DNA of 6,545 nucleotides from Fusobacteriaceae bacterium. GTDB taxonomy: Bacteria > Fusobacteriota > Fusobacteriia > Fusobacteriales > Fusobacteriaceae. Below the pieces are notes generated by a model. It had not been told where the DNA came from, ran no database searches, and was given only the letters and a program-made list of their open reading frames with translations. The position numbers and the translations under genes are program-made. This document shows positions 1 to 6,349 of the stretch, piece after piece; position 1 is the first letter of the stretch, and every line of letters begins with the position of its first letter. The stretch covers positions 1 through 6,545 of the forward strand of contig JAFGUR010000112.1 in the NCBI GenBank assembly GCA_016938425.1, in the 5' to 3' direction.

Positions 1-42
1 AAAAATTAAATATACAATTTAAAATAATTTCGGAGGTTTCAT

Positions 43-492
43 ATGAAAAAACAATATTTTTTACTCCTTATAATTTTTACATTTTTTTATGGTTGTTCAA
101 ATAACTCTAAAAAAAACTCATCAATAGAAACTCCTATTAAACTTAAAAAAGAAGATTCTAGTGAATGGATTGCAGATTTAACTTATAATAATGGATTAGC
201 CGTAATTAGTCAATATAAAATAGATTCTAATGGAGTGGTTTTTGCAAAAGAAAATGCCATTAGAAATGGTAAAGCTCAATTAAAGACTATTTTAGAAGAA
301 AGAATTAGTTCTCTTATAAAAGATACATCATATTATGATGAAAATTTGAGTAAAACAATAGTTGCAAACTCTGAAAAATACTTTGTAGAGAATAACTCAT
401 GGATTGATGAAAGTGATTTTATTTATGTTTTAGTTGTTATCTCCAATGAAAATTTGGAAAGAAGTATTTATGAGAGCATTAATAAGAACTAG
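43..492 (+). CDS. Small LPP20-like surface lipoprotein
   Basis: Predicted lipoprotein of 149 residues. The N-terminus is a lipoprotein signal: KK at 2-3, a hydrophobic stretch over about 5-16, and a lipobox ending FYGC with the lipidated cysteine at residue 18. A polar Ser/Asn/Lys linker follows (19-40). The body (about 41-135) starts at Trp42 and has an Ala-rich helix (FAKENAIRNGKAQL, 67-80), a second helix (80-95), Trp120 and a hydrophobic strand, YVLVVI (128-133). This order resembles the LPP20 family of small bacterial lipoproteins, whose function is poorly known. That assignment is by pattern recall only. The start is supported by GGAGG at 32-36, six bases before the ATG. The transpeptidase gene begins 133 bp downstream on the same strand but has its own promoter. 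Membrane anchoring is well supported; the molecular role is not known. Confidence 0.8.
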   Translation: MKKQYFLLLIIFTFFYGCSNNSKKNSSIETPIKLKKEDSSEWIADLTYNNGLAVISQYKIDSNGVVFAKENAIRNGKAQLKTILEERISSLIKDTSYYDENLSKTIVANSEKYFVENNSWIDESDFIYVLVVISNENLERSIYESINKN

Positions 493-546
493 ATTATGAA
501 ATCTTATTCATAATTATAAAATTATTTTTGTTAAAAAAATTTTATA
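493..546 (+). terminator. Possible weak AT-rich terminator after the lipoprotein gene
   Basis: Directly after the TAG stop, ATTATGAA (493-500) pairs with TTCATAAT (507-514) around a six-base loop. A second, all-AT inverted repeat follows: TATAAAATT (515-523) with AATTTTATA (538-546). Neither is GC-rich or followed at once by a clean T-run, so termination here is only a suggestion. Confidence 0.3.
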
Positions 547-564
547 CTAACTATTATTTTTTTC

Positions 565-593
565 TTCACAATCCTTTGAAAATATGATAAAAT
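565..593 (+). promoter_or_regulatory. Sigma-70-type extended -10 promoter for the L,D-transpeptidase
   Basis: A -35 box TTCACA (565-570, five of six consensus bases) lies 17 bases before a -10 box TAAAAT (588-593, five of six). A TG dinucleotide one base upstream of the -10 makes it an extended -10. Transcription would begin near 600, giving a leader of about 25 bases. The Shine-Dalgarno is modest (AGGG at 617-620, five bases before the ATG). Confidence 0.65.
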
Positions 594-625
594 CTTCTAA
601 AACTTATAGATAGGATAGGGATTAT

Positions 626-1717
626 ATGAAAAAAATTTTATTAGCACTTGTACTTCTTGTTTTTAGTACATTTTCACAAGAAAATTATGTTATCATTAAA
701 AGTAAAAATGTAAAAATTTATGACGGCCTTTCTACTGATTCTGCTATTGTTAGCAAAATATCTTCAGGTAAAAAACTTGAATTAATTGAATATGATGATT
801 CATATGCAAAAATTATGTATACTGATAAAGCCGGATTGGATCAAGTAGGATACATAAAAAGAAATGAAGTTTATGTCCGTGAAACTAACACTGAAAAAGC
901 TATTTCTAAAATTGAGGTTTTGAATAATTTTATTATTAAAAAAATTTCCGAAAAAAAACAACTTGTTACAACAATCTCATACAGTTACTCTCAATCTACA
1001 GAAGGTTCTAAAGATGTCGCTGACTCAGAAGGACAGAGAGTTGCTAATGCACTTAAATTTTATAAATCTCCTTCTACAAAAGCAAAATGGATCTATTTAG
1101 GGGATAACAGTATTGTAGCTATTGAAGGTCAAGAAAAGGAATATATTAAGGTTTCTATCCCTGATAAAGAAGGTTTCTATTACATAAAAAAATCCTTATT
1201 TAAATATTCTAAAAACAAATCAATTACTGATATTGTTCAAAAAATAATTGTTGTAGATAGATTAAATCAAAATACACAATTATTTGACTTTTCTAGCACA
1301 ACTTTTGTCTTATCAAAAGTTTCTAAGTCTACTACAGGTTATGATAATAAAAATAATTCATACAAAACACCTATTGGTTATTTTTTAGTATCAAACGTTA
1401 AGCCATTCATGCTATATTATTTGGATCCTACCAAAGATGAAGAGGAAAAAATGTTTGGAAGAGCTCAATATGCTGTAAGATTCTCAGGTGGTTATTATTT
1501 ACATGGTATACCTGTTAGTGATGAACTCAAAGGAAAAGAAAGGGAATCAGCTCTTGCTAGAGTTGCTAGTAAACTAGGAACACATCCTTCTTCTCATGGC
1601 TGTGTAAGAAATAGTAATGAAAATGCTAAATTTATTTATGATTGGACTAATCCAATTAAGCAAAAAAATGGTAATTTTATACCTAAAAATCCAGTAGCTG
1701 TTATAGTTATGGAATAA
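626..1717 (+). CDS. Secreted L,D-transpeptidase (YkuD domain) with SH3-like repeats
   Basis: Exported peptidoglycan-modifying enzyme of 363 residues. A signal peptide covers about 1-17 (KK, then a Leu/Val-rich core, likely cleaved after TFS). Residues 20-85 look like a bacterial SH3 wall-binding domain (KSKNVKIYDGLSTDSAIVSKISSGKKLELI pattern, here split: KNVKIYDG, then SGKKLELIE). A second SH3-like stretch lies at about 137-192. The YkuD catalytic domain fills about 204-362: TPIG at 248-251, LHG with His293, and the signature SHGCVR at 323-328, with Cys326 as the expected nucleophile and His324 and Arg328 as partners. Such enzymes make non-classical 3-3 cross-links or attach proteins to stem peptides, using a Cys rather than a Ser penicillin-binding site. 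All signature residues are intact. The gene is transcribed alone, with its own promoter and terminator. Which reaction it performs cannot be told from sequence. Confidence 0.92.
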   Translation: MKKILLALVLLVFSTFSQENYVIIKSKNVKIYDGLSTDSAIVSKISSGKKLELIEYDDSYAKIMYTDKAGLDQVGYIKRNEVYVRETNTEKAISKIEVLNNFIIKKISEKKQLVTTISYSYSQSTEGSKDVADSEGQRVANALKFYKSPSTKAKWIYLGDNSIVAIEGQEKEYIKVSIPDKEGFYYIKKSLFKYSKNKSITDIVQKIIVVDRLNQNTQLFDFSSTTFVLSKVSKSTTGYDNKNNSYKTPIGYFLVSNVKPFMLYYLDPTKDEEEKMFGRAQYAVRFSGGYYLHGIPVSDELKGKERESALARVASKLGTHPSSHGCVRNSNENAKFIYDWTNPIKQKNGNFIPKNPVAVIVME

Positions 1718-1728
1718 TAAATTTATTT

Positions 1729-1758
1729 AAAAGATTTCTTTCATAGAAATCTTTTTTT
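1729..1758 (+). terminator. Rho-independent terminator of the L,D-transpeptidase gene
   Basis: A perfect 10-bp stem, AAAGATTTCT (1730-1739) with AGAAATCTTT (1745-1754), encloses loop TTCAT and runs into a T-tract (1752-1758). It begins 12 bases after the stop codon. Read on the - strand it also ends in a short T-run, so it may act weakly as a back-up for the converging gua operon. Confidence 0.88.
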
Positions 1759-1785
1759 ATACCTATAAATTTTAATTTTACAACT

Positions 1786-1821
1786 AAAAATAACCTGTAA
1801 TATTTAAAATTACAGGTTATT
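1786..1821 (-). terminator. Rho-independent terminator of the gua operon
   Basis: A perfect 13-bp inverted repeat, AATAACCTGTAAT (1789-1801) with ATTACAGGTTATT (1809-1821), has a seven-base AT loop. On the - strand it is followed by a T-run (through 1786). It starts 15 bases beyond the guaB stop, so it closes the operon. The + strand transpeptidase terminator lies only about 27 bp away, separating the two convergent units. Confidence 0.88.
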
Positions 1822-1836
1822 AACTATATATTTATA

Positions 1837-3300
1837 TTATTTATGATAATTAGGTGCTTCCTTAGTAATTGAAATGTCATGTGGATGTGATTCTTGAAGT
1901 CCTGCTCCTGTGATTTTAACAAATCTTGCCTCAGTTTTTAATCTTGATATTGTATCTGTTCCACAATATCCCATTCCTGACCTTAATCCTCCACATAATT
2001 GGTAAATTACATCTTCTAATTTTCCTTTATATGCAACTTTTCCTTCAATTCCTTCAGGAACTAATTTTTTTTCTGGTGCATTTCCTTGAAAATATCTATC
2101 TCCAGAACCTCTTTTCATTGCTGCCATAGACCCCATACCTACATAAACTTTAAATCTTCTACCTTCATAAAGAATTTCTTCTCCTGGTGCCTCTTCAGTT
2201 CCTGCAAGTAATCCACCTATCATAACACAGTCTGCTCCTGCTCCAATAGCTTTCACTATATCTCCAGATAGTTTAATTCCACCATCTGCAATAACTCCTA
2301 CTCCATGTTTTTTACAAACTTCATAAACATCATTTACTGCCGTTAATTGAGGAACTCCTACGCCTGCAACAACTCTTGTTGTACAAATACTTCCTGGCCC
2401 TACTCCAACTTTAACTGCATTAGCCCCTGCTCCTATTAAATCTAAAGCTGCTTCAGCAGTAACTATATTTCCACCTACTACATCTAAATTTGGATAAGTA
2501 GTTTTTATTTCTCTAACTTGTTCAATAACCCCTTTTGAATGACCATGTGCAGAGTCAACTGTTATAATGTCTACTCCAGCTTCTACCAATGCTTTTACTC
2601 TTTCCATTGTGTTTCCACCAACACCAACAGCTGCACCTACTCTTAATCTTCCTTGTTTATCTTTACAAGCATTAGGATATTCAACTATATTATCTATATC
2701 TTTTATAGTTATTAATCCTTGTAATTTATAATTATCATCAACAATCGGCAATTTTTCAATTCTATTTTCTAATAAAATATCTTTTGCTTCATCTAAAGTA
2801 ACCCCTACATGTCCTGTAATCAAGTTTTCTTTAGTCATAATGTCTATAACTTTAACACTCATATCTTTTCTGTATTTCAAATCTCTATTTGTTATTATTC
2901 CTACTAGAGTATTATTTTCATCAACAACAGGTAAACCAGAAACTTTATACGTCCCCATAATATGTTCAGCATCTGCTAATATTGAATCCTTTTTTAAAGT
3001 AATTGGATTAGTTATCATTCCAGACTCATTTCTTTTAACTTTGTCTACTTCAGCAGCTTGCTCTTCAATAGACATGTTTTTATGAATAAATCCTAGTCCA
3101 CCTTGTCTAGCTAAAGCAATTGCTAACTTTGCCTCAGTAACCGTATCCATAGCAGCACTTAAGAATGGAATATTCAACTCAATATTTTTTGTAAGTTTAG
3201 TTTTTAAACTTACAGTCGCAGGTAATACCTCAGATTTTGATGGAATTAGCAACACATCATCAAAAGTAATAGCTTCTTTTACAATTTTCCCGTTTAACAT
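1837..3300 (-). CDS. guaB: IMP dehydrogenase (GuaB)
   Basis: Cytosolic enzyme of 487 residues, the usual bacterial length. It oxidises IMP to XMP with NAD+, the first committed and rate-limiting step to guanine nucleotides. The (beta/alpha)8 barrel begins with TFDDVLL (12-18). Two CBS domains are inserted at about 95-205 (for example SGLPVVDENNTLVGIITNRD, 121-140), known in the family as a regulatory nucleotide-binding module. The catalytic loop GPGSICTTR (301-309) carries nucleophile Cys306. DGG at 339-341 and GG at 362-363 bind the IMP phosphate. The mobile flap holds the Arg402-Tyr403 pair and EGIEG (417-421). The start follows AGGAGG (3305-3310, - strand) four bases upstream. That Shine-Dalgarno overlaps the TAG of the preceding membrane gene, suggesting coupled translation. 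It is the last gene of the riboswitch-controlled operon; no key residue is missing. Confidence 0.98.
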   Translation of the reverse strand: MLNGKIVKEAITFDDVLLIPSKSEVLPATVSLKTKLTKNIELNIPFLSAAMDTVTEAKLAIALARQGGLGFIHKNMSIEEQAAEVDKVKRNESGMITNPITLKKDSILADAEHIMGTYKVSGLPVVDENNTLVGIITNRDLKYRKDMSVKVIDIMTKENLITGHVGVTLDEAKDILLENRIEKLPIVDDNYKLQGLITIKDIDNIVEYPNACKDKQGRLRVGAAVGVGGNTMERVKALVEAGVDIITVDSAHGHSKGVIEQVREIKTTYPNLDVVGGNIVTAEAALDLIGAGANAVKVGVGPGSICTTRVVAGVGVPQLTAVNDVYEVCKKHGVGVIADGGIKLSGDIVKAIGAGADCVMIGGLLAGTEEAPGEEILYEGRRFKVYVGMGSMAAMKRGSGDRYFQGNAPEKKLVPEGIEGKVAYKGKLEDVIYQLCGGLRSGMGYCGTDTISRLKTEARFVKITGAGLQESHPHDISITKEAPNYHK

Positions 3301-3308
3301 TTTTCCTC

Positions 3309-3797
3309 CTATTTATCTTCAATTATTAAAAATCGTTCTTTTAACATTTCTCTCAAAACCATGACAAATAATTTTTTATTATGCATATGTAAAGGAATTA
3401 TTTTTTCCTCTTTATTTACAGTTATTATATCTAAAAAAACTTCCATTTTTTTAGCCTTAGGTAAAACTCCATACTTTAAATTACAATTTTTTATTTCATC
3501 TAATTTTATTTCAAAAGTTCTATAAAAAATACTTCCATTTTTTATTTCAAATTTAAATCTAAAGCAATTAACTATTTGAGCAATAGACATAAGCGCTAAT
3601 ACAATAATAAGTCCCACAAACATATTTAAACCTTCTTTTTTAAATATTACTAGTAAAAAAGGAGTCATTACTAAACAAATACTAAGTATTATAATGTGAG
3701 GCATAAATTTAGCATAACTTAATCTAAATAAATAGCTTTCTTCCAATTGATTCAATTTTTCTTCTTTTAATTTTGCAATAAAATTTGTATAAAACAT
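3309..3797 (-). CDS. Two-helix membrane protein of unknown function between guaA and guaB
   Basis: Protein of 162 residues that I do not recognise by name. A charged, helical N-terminal stretch (about 7-20, KLKEEKLNQLEE) is followed by two membrane segments at about 33-52 and 58-78. The C-terminal soluble part (about 80-162) reads as alternating strands with a final amphipathic helix (KKLFVMVLREMLKERF, 141-156). This layout resembles bacterial membrane-anchored PH-like (YdbT/DUF304-type) domains, but that is a guess from shape. The gene starts 13 bp after guaA behind AAGGAG (3803-3808), and its TAG stop overlaps the guaB Shine-Dalgarno. It must therefore share the transcript and the guanine riboswitch control. 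A link to purine metabolism or transport is inferred from position only; nothing in the protein shows a purine-binding motif. Confidence 0.82.
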   Translation of the reverse strand: MFYTNFIAKLKEEKLNQLEESYLFRLSYAKFMPHIIILSICLVMTPFLLVIFKKEGLNMFVGLIIVLALMSIAQIVNCFRFKFEIKNGSIFYRTFEIKLDEIKNCNLKYGVLPKAKKMEVFLDIITVNKEEKIIPLHMHNKKLFVMVLREMLKERFLIIEDK

Positions 3798-3810
3798 ATT
3801 TTCTCCTTAT

Positions 3811-5349
3811 CTATTCCCATTCAATGGTTGCTGGTGGTTTAGAAGAAATATCGTAAGTTAATCTATTAATTCCTTTTACTTCATTTATAATCCTATTACT
3901 TACTCTACCTAAAAAATCATAAGGTAAATGTGACCAAGTTGCTGTCATAAAATCTGTAGTATCTGCTGATCTTAGAACTGCTGTATACTCATAAGTTCTT
4001 TCATCTCCCATAACCCCTACTGATTTTACTGGTAATAAAACTACAAAAGCTTGACTAACTTTATCATATAATCCTTCTTTTCTTAGTTCTTCTATAAATA
4101 TATCATCTGCTTCTCTTAAAATATCAGCTTTTTCTTTTGTTACTTCTCCTAAAATTCTTATTCCCAATCCTGGCCCTGGGAATGGATGTCTATCTATCAT
4201 ATGATTTGGTATTCCTAATTCTCTTCCTACTTTTCTAACCTCATCTTTAAATAATTCTCTAAGAGGTTCTAAAAGTTCAAACTTCATATCTTCAGGTAAT
4301 CCACCTACATTATGATGTGATTTTATTGTAGCTGATGGCCCTTTAATTGATTGAGACTCAATTACATCTGGATAGATAGTTCCTTGAGCTAAGAAGCTTG
4401 CATCTCTAAATTTAGAAGCTTCTTCATTAAAAATTTCTATGAACTCATGACCAATTATTTTTCTTTTTTGCTCTGGGTCTGATACTCCATTTAATTTAGT
4501 TAAAAATCTTTCTTCGGCATTTACACATTCAATATTCATTTTAAAATGTTCTCCATAAGTAGACATAACTTTTTTCGCTTCATCTTTTCTCATAAGTCCT
4601 GTATCTACGAAGAAACAATTTAACTGGTCTCCTATTGCTTTATGAATTAAAACTGCTGCAACTGATGAATCTACCCCACCAGAAAGAGCTAAAATTACTT
4701 TTTTATCTCCAACTTTTTCTTTTATATCTTTTATAGTTGCTTCAATATAATTTCCCATTGACCAATTTTGTTCTGCTTTGGCAATTTTAAATACAAAGTT
4801 TCTAAGAATTTGCGTTCCATATACTGAGTGAGTTACTTCTGGATGAAATTGAACTCCATAAATAGCTTTTGTTTCATGTGCCATAGCTGCTATACAAGAA
4901 TCTGTATGAGCTATTTGACTAAATCCTTCTGCTAATGTTGTTACATGGTCTCCATGGCTCATCCAAGCTTGAGAGTTATTTGGTACTTCGTCAAATAAAA
5001 GATTATTTAATGAATCTAAAGCTAATTCTGCTTTTCCAAATTCCTTTTTTCCTGCACTTTCAACTTTTCCACCAAATAATTGAGTAGTTAATTGCATTCC
5101 ATAGCAAATTCCTAATACAGGTATTCCCAAATCATATATCTCTGGAGAAACTGTTGGAGCTTCCTCTGCATACACTGACGATGGCCCCCCTGAAAGAATT
5201 ATTCCTGCTGGTTCCATAGCTTTTATTTTGTCTAATTCTACAAAATATGGAACTATTTCTGCATACACTCCCATTTCTCTAATTCTTCTTGCTATTAATT
5301 GATTGTACTGTGAACCAAAGTCCAAGATAACAATACTTTTCTTGTGCAT
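3811..5349 (-). CDS. guaA: GMP synthase, glutamine-hydrolysing (GuaA)
   Basis: Cytosolic enzyme of 512 residues, typical for fused bacterial GuaA. It converts XMP to GMP using ATP and glutamine. The N-terminal class I amidotransferase domain (about 4-190) starts ILDFGSQYNQLIARR and has the triad Cys82 (in GICYGMQ), His169 and Glu171 (in QFHPEV), which release ammonia from glutamine. The ATP-pyrophosphatase domain follows, with the PP-loop SGGVDSS at 223-229, which adenylates XMP. The C-terminal dimerisation domain includes RHPFPGPGLGIRILGE (387-402) and ends in the family-typical KPPATIEWE. The ATG is preceded by AAAGGAG (5358-5364) eight bases upstream. It is the first gene of the operon, about 150 bases after the riboswitch aptamer, and uses the XMP made by guaB two genes downstream. 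All catalytic motifs are intact. Confidence 0.98.
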   Translation of the reverse strand: MHKKSIVILDFGSQYNQLIARRIREMGVYAEIVPYFVELDKIKAMEPAGIILSGGPSSVYAEEAPTVSPEIYDLGIPVLGICYGMQLTTQLFGGKVESAGKKEFGKAELALDSLNNLLFDEVPNNSQAWMSHGDHVTTLAEGFSQIAHTDSCIAAMAHETKAIYGVQFHPEVTHSVYGTQILRNFVFKIAKAEQNWSMGNYIEATIKDIKEKVGDKKVILALSGGVDSSVAAVLIHKAIGDQLNCFFVDTGLMRKDEAKKVMSTYGEHFKMNIECVNAEERFLTKLNGVSDPEQKRKIIGHEFIEIFNEEASKFRDASFLAQGTIYPDVIESQSIKGPSATIKSHHNVGGLPEDMKFELLEPLRELFKDEVRKVGRELGIPNHMIDRHPFPGPGLGIRILGEVTKEKADILREADDIFIEELRKEGLYDKVSQAFVVLLPVKSVGVMGDERTYEYTAVLRSADTTDFMTATWSHLPYDFLGRVSNRIINEVKGINRLTYDISSKPPATIEWE

Positions 5350-5440
5350 ATTCTTTACTCCTTTAAAATATATTAAAATTAATTATCAATAAATTCATTC
5401 TACTACTAATTTTAAATTCCTCTTAAAGTTTTCAAAAAAT

Positions 5441-5489
5441 AAAAAAACCTGAGAGATACAATCTAAAAGTGAAAAATATCCTAGGTTTT
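5441..5489 (-). terminator. Riboswitch-controlled leader terminator upstream of guaA
   Basis: On the - strand, AAAACCT (5483-5489) pairs with AGGTTTT (5444-5450). The stem continues with interruptions through AGGATA (5477-5482 region) and TATCTCTC (5451-5458), and ends in seven T residues (5441-5447): an intrinsic terminator in the untranslated leader. A competing hairpin pairs AGTGAAAA (5497-5504) with TTTTCACT (5468-5475), and TCTTAG (5490-5495) with CTAGGA (5479-5484). It uses up the 5' half of the terminator and also takes two bases of the aptamer P1 strand (5503-5504). The two folds exclude each other, so ligand-stabilised P1 should favour termination and low guanine should favour read-through. 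The folds were drawn by eye without energy calculation. Confidence 0.78.
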
Positions 5490-5502
5490 CTAAGAATTTT
5501 CA

Positions 5503-5565
5503 CTCATAGAGATTAATTTAAGGTTAACCGTAGAGACGCTAGACCATATTACTAGCATATATGAG
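5503..5565 (-). promoter_or_regulatory. Purine riboswitch aptamer, guanine class
   Basis: A 63-nt three-way junction. P1 is CTCATA (5560-5565) with TATGAG (5503-5508). P2 is GCTAG/CTAGC with loop AATATGG, and P3 is GGTTAA/TTAATC with loop CCTTAAA. The two G of L2 (5544-5545) and two C of L3 (5522-5523) can form the family's loop-loop pairs. The J2/3 core reads TCTCTAC, matching the conserved TTTCTAC except for the flipped-out second base. The specificity base just before the 3' P1 strand (position 74 in the B. subtilis xpt numbering) is C at 5509, which pairs with guanine; adenine switches carry U. The neighbouring position 73 is U here, where A is usual. It heads guaA and guaB, as expected for guanine-sensing feedback. 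Confidence 0.92.
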
Positions 5566-5584
5566 AAAAATTTATATTTTAGAT

Positions 5585-5613
5585 ATGATACATCATTTTT
5601 AATAAAAAAGCAA
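5585..5613 (-). promoter_or_regulatory. Sigma-70-type promoter of the gua operon
   Basis: On the - strand, TTGCTT (5608-5613) lies 17 bases before TATCAT (5585-5590), which matches five of six -10 bases. Transcription would start near 5578, about a dozen bases before the aptamer, a usual arrangement for a riboswitch leader. The 316-base stretch 5350-5665 without a gene is therefore this promoter plus the riboswitch leader (about 230 nt of 5' UTR). The remainder, 5614-5665, is AT-rich and shows nothing I can name. Confidence 0.7.
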
Positions 5614-5665
5614 TTTATTTTTAATTTTATAGTTTATTTGTCCATATTTTTAGTACTGTTGTTTT

Positions 5666-5995
5666 TTAAACATCATTACCAATTAATTCTAAAATTATTA
5701 ATTGGTCGTAAAAATAAACACCTCTATAATTTTTAATTTTAACTTTATATTTTTTACCTTCTAAAAGTATCTCTGAGTATGTCTTTCCCAATTTTAATAT
5801 TTCGCACTCTTTTCTTTTTTCTCTTAGTCTAGTCATAACTTCCACTGTTGCCAAATCAATTTCATTACTCTCAAAATGTCTATCAATTGTGAAACTTAAA
5901 TCGGTTTTCAAAGCTTTCTTAACTATTATAAAAATTACTACAACTAAAATTGCTATTCTAATTATAAAATTACTATTTTCATTTAAAAAATCCAT
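5666..5995 (-). CDS. Small single-helix membrane protein of unknown function
   Basis: Hypothetical protein of 109 residues that I do not recognise. After a short polar N-terminus (1-9) there is one membrane segment at about 10-26 (IIRIAILVVVIFIIV), then two lysines. The rest is a soluble, charged domain facing one side of the membrane (about 27-109). It includes a Lys/Arg/Glu-rich helix (48-66, including TRLREKRKECEI) and a strand-rich end (YSEILLEGKKYKVKIKNYRGVYFYDQLIILELI, in pieces over 73-105). By positive charge the C-terminal domain is probably cytoplasmic. The start is backed by AGAAGG (6001-6006 region) about six bases before the ATG. It sits upstream of the gua promoter on the same strand with no clear terminator between, and downstream of the broken RAYT gene. 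No function can be assigned. Confidence 0.65.
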   Translation of the reverse strand: MDFLNENSNFIIRIAILVVVIFIIVKKALKTDLSFTIDRHFESNEIDLATVEVMTRLREKRKECEILKLGKTYSEILLEGKKYKVKIKNYRGVYFYDQLIILELIGNDV

Positions 5996-6046
5996 TGTTG
6001 CCTTCTTCCTTTTGTTGATTTTGTTCTTTTTAGGGTATTCTTAATT

Positions 6047-6072
6047 GGGCAGATATAGGAATCTGCCCCTAC
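6047..6072 (-). repeat. REP-like hairpin with GTAG head (variant stem)
   Basis: GGGCAGAT (6047-6054) pairs perfectly with ATCTGCCC (6061-6068) around a six-base loop, and CTAC follows (6069-6072). On the - strand this reads GTAG and then the stem-loop. It shares the GTAGGGGCA start with the two hairpins in the RAYT gene but has a different inner stem and loop. No T-run follows on either strand, so it is not a normal terminator. It lies between the RAYT remnant and the 109-residue membrane gene, where REP elements typically sit. Confidence 0.7.
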
Positions 6073-6150
6073 TGTGTTGGGTTTTCATATTTTAAATTTT
6101 TATTAACATCATTAATAAAGAATTAAAATTAATTTTCAATTTCATGTTTT

Positions 6151-6174
6151 GGTAGGGGCACATTGCATGTGCCC
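6151..6174 (+). repeat. REP hairpin, GTAG head, copy at the 3' end of the RAYT frame
   Basis: After GGTAG (6151-6155), with tetranucleotide GTAG at 6152-6155, arm GGGCACAT (6156-6163) pairs perfectly with ATGTGCCC (6167-6174) around loop TGC. This is the form known for REP sequences: a short hairpin with a GTAG or GGAG head read by its RAYT. Read on the - strand it codes residues 104-111 of the truncated RAYT, two codons before the stop. Confidence 0.85.
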
Positions 6175-6325
6175 TTTATTATCAAACATTATTTCAATTA
6201 CAAAATGTATATGATTAGGCATTATTACATAATGATTTATTTGTATGTTTTTTCGTATTTCTTTCGTTTTCAAAAGTTCATTTTCTACAATTTTACCATA
6301 TTCATTTAGAATTATTCTGGAATTT

Positions 6326-6349
6326 GGGCACATGCAATGTGCCCCTACC
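6326..6349 (-). repeat. REP hairpin, GTAG head, in-frame inside the RAYT gene
   Basis: Perfect 24-base inverted copy of the element at 6151-6174: GGGCACAT (6326-6333), loop GCA, ATGTGCCC (6337-6344), then CTACC (6345-6349). On the - strand the GTAG head comes first. It encodes RAYT residues 46-53 without breaking the frame. The two copies are 151 bp apart and face each other stem to stem. Confidence 0.88.

Noticed and set aside
1..31. Possible -10 box (TACAAT at 13-18) for the lipoprotein gene
   Set aside because: The -35 region would lie outside the window and such AT strings are frequent here, so it cannot be supported.
951..958. Run of eight A inside the L,D-transpeptidase gene, a possible phase-variation tract
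   Set aside because: Such runs are common in AAA-rich Lys codons of AT-rich genomes; the frame is intact and nothing else suggests switching.
1926..2129. Open frame of 67 codons on the + strand
   Set aside because: It lies wholly antisense to guaB, has no Shine-Dalgarno and a low-complexity Leu/Phe/Ile composition, as expected from reading the reverse of a real gene.
2840..3085. Open frame of 81 codons on the + strand
   Set aside because: Antisense to the CBS region of guaB, with no ribosome binding site and no recognisable motif.
6055..6144. Short - strand open frame reading NTVGADSYICPIKNTLKR and onward toward the membrane gene, as a possible RAYT remnant
   Set aside because: The VGA...CP look comes from the hairpin at 6047-6072 itself. 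There is no family motif beyond it and a stop lies just upstream.
6047..6349. CRISPR-like repeat array
   Set aside because: The three repeats are palindromic, alternate in orientation, are unevenly spaced and partly lie in a coding frame; they fit REP elements and not CRISPR.
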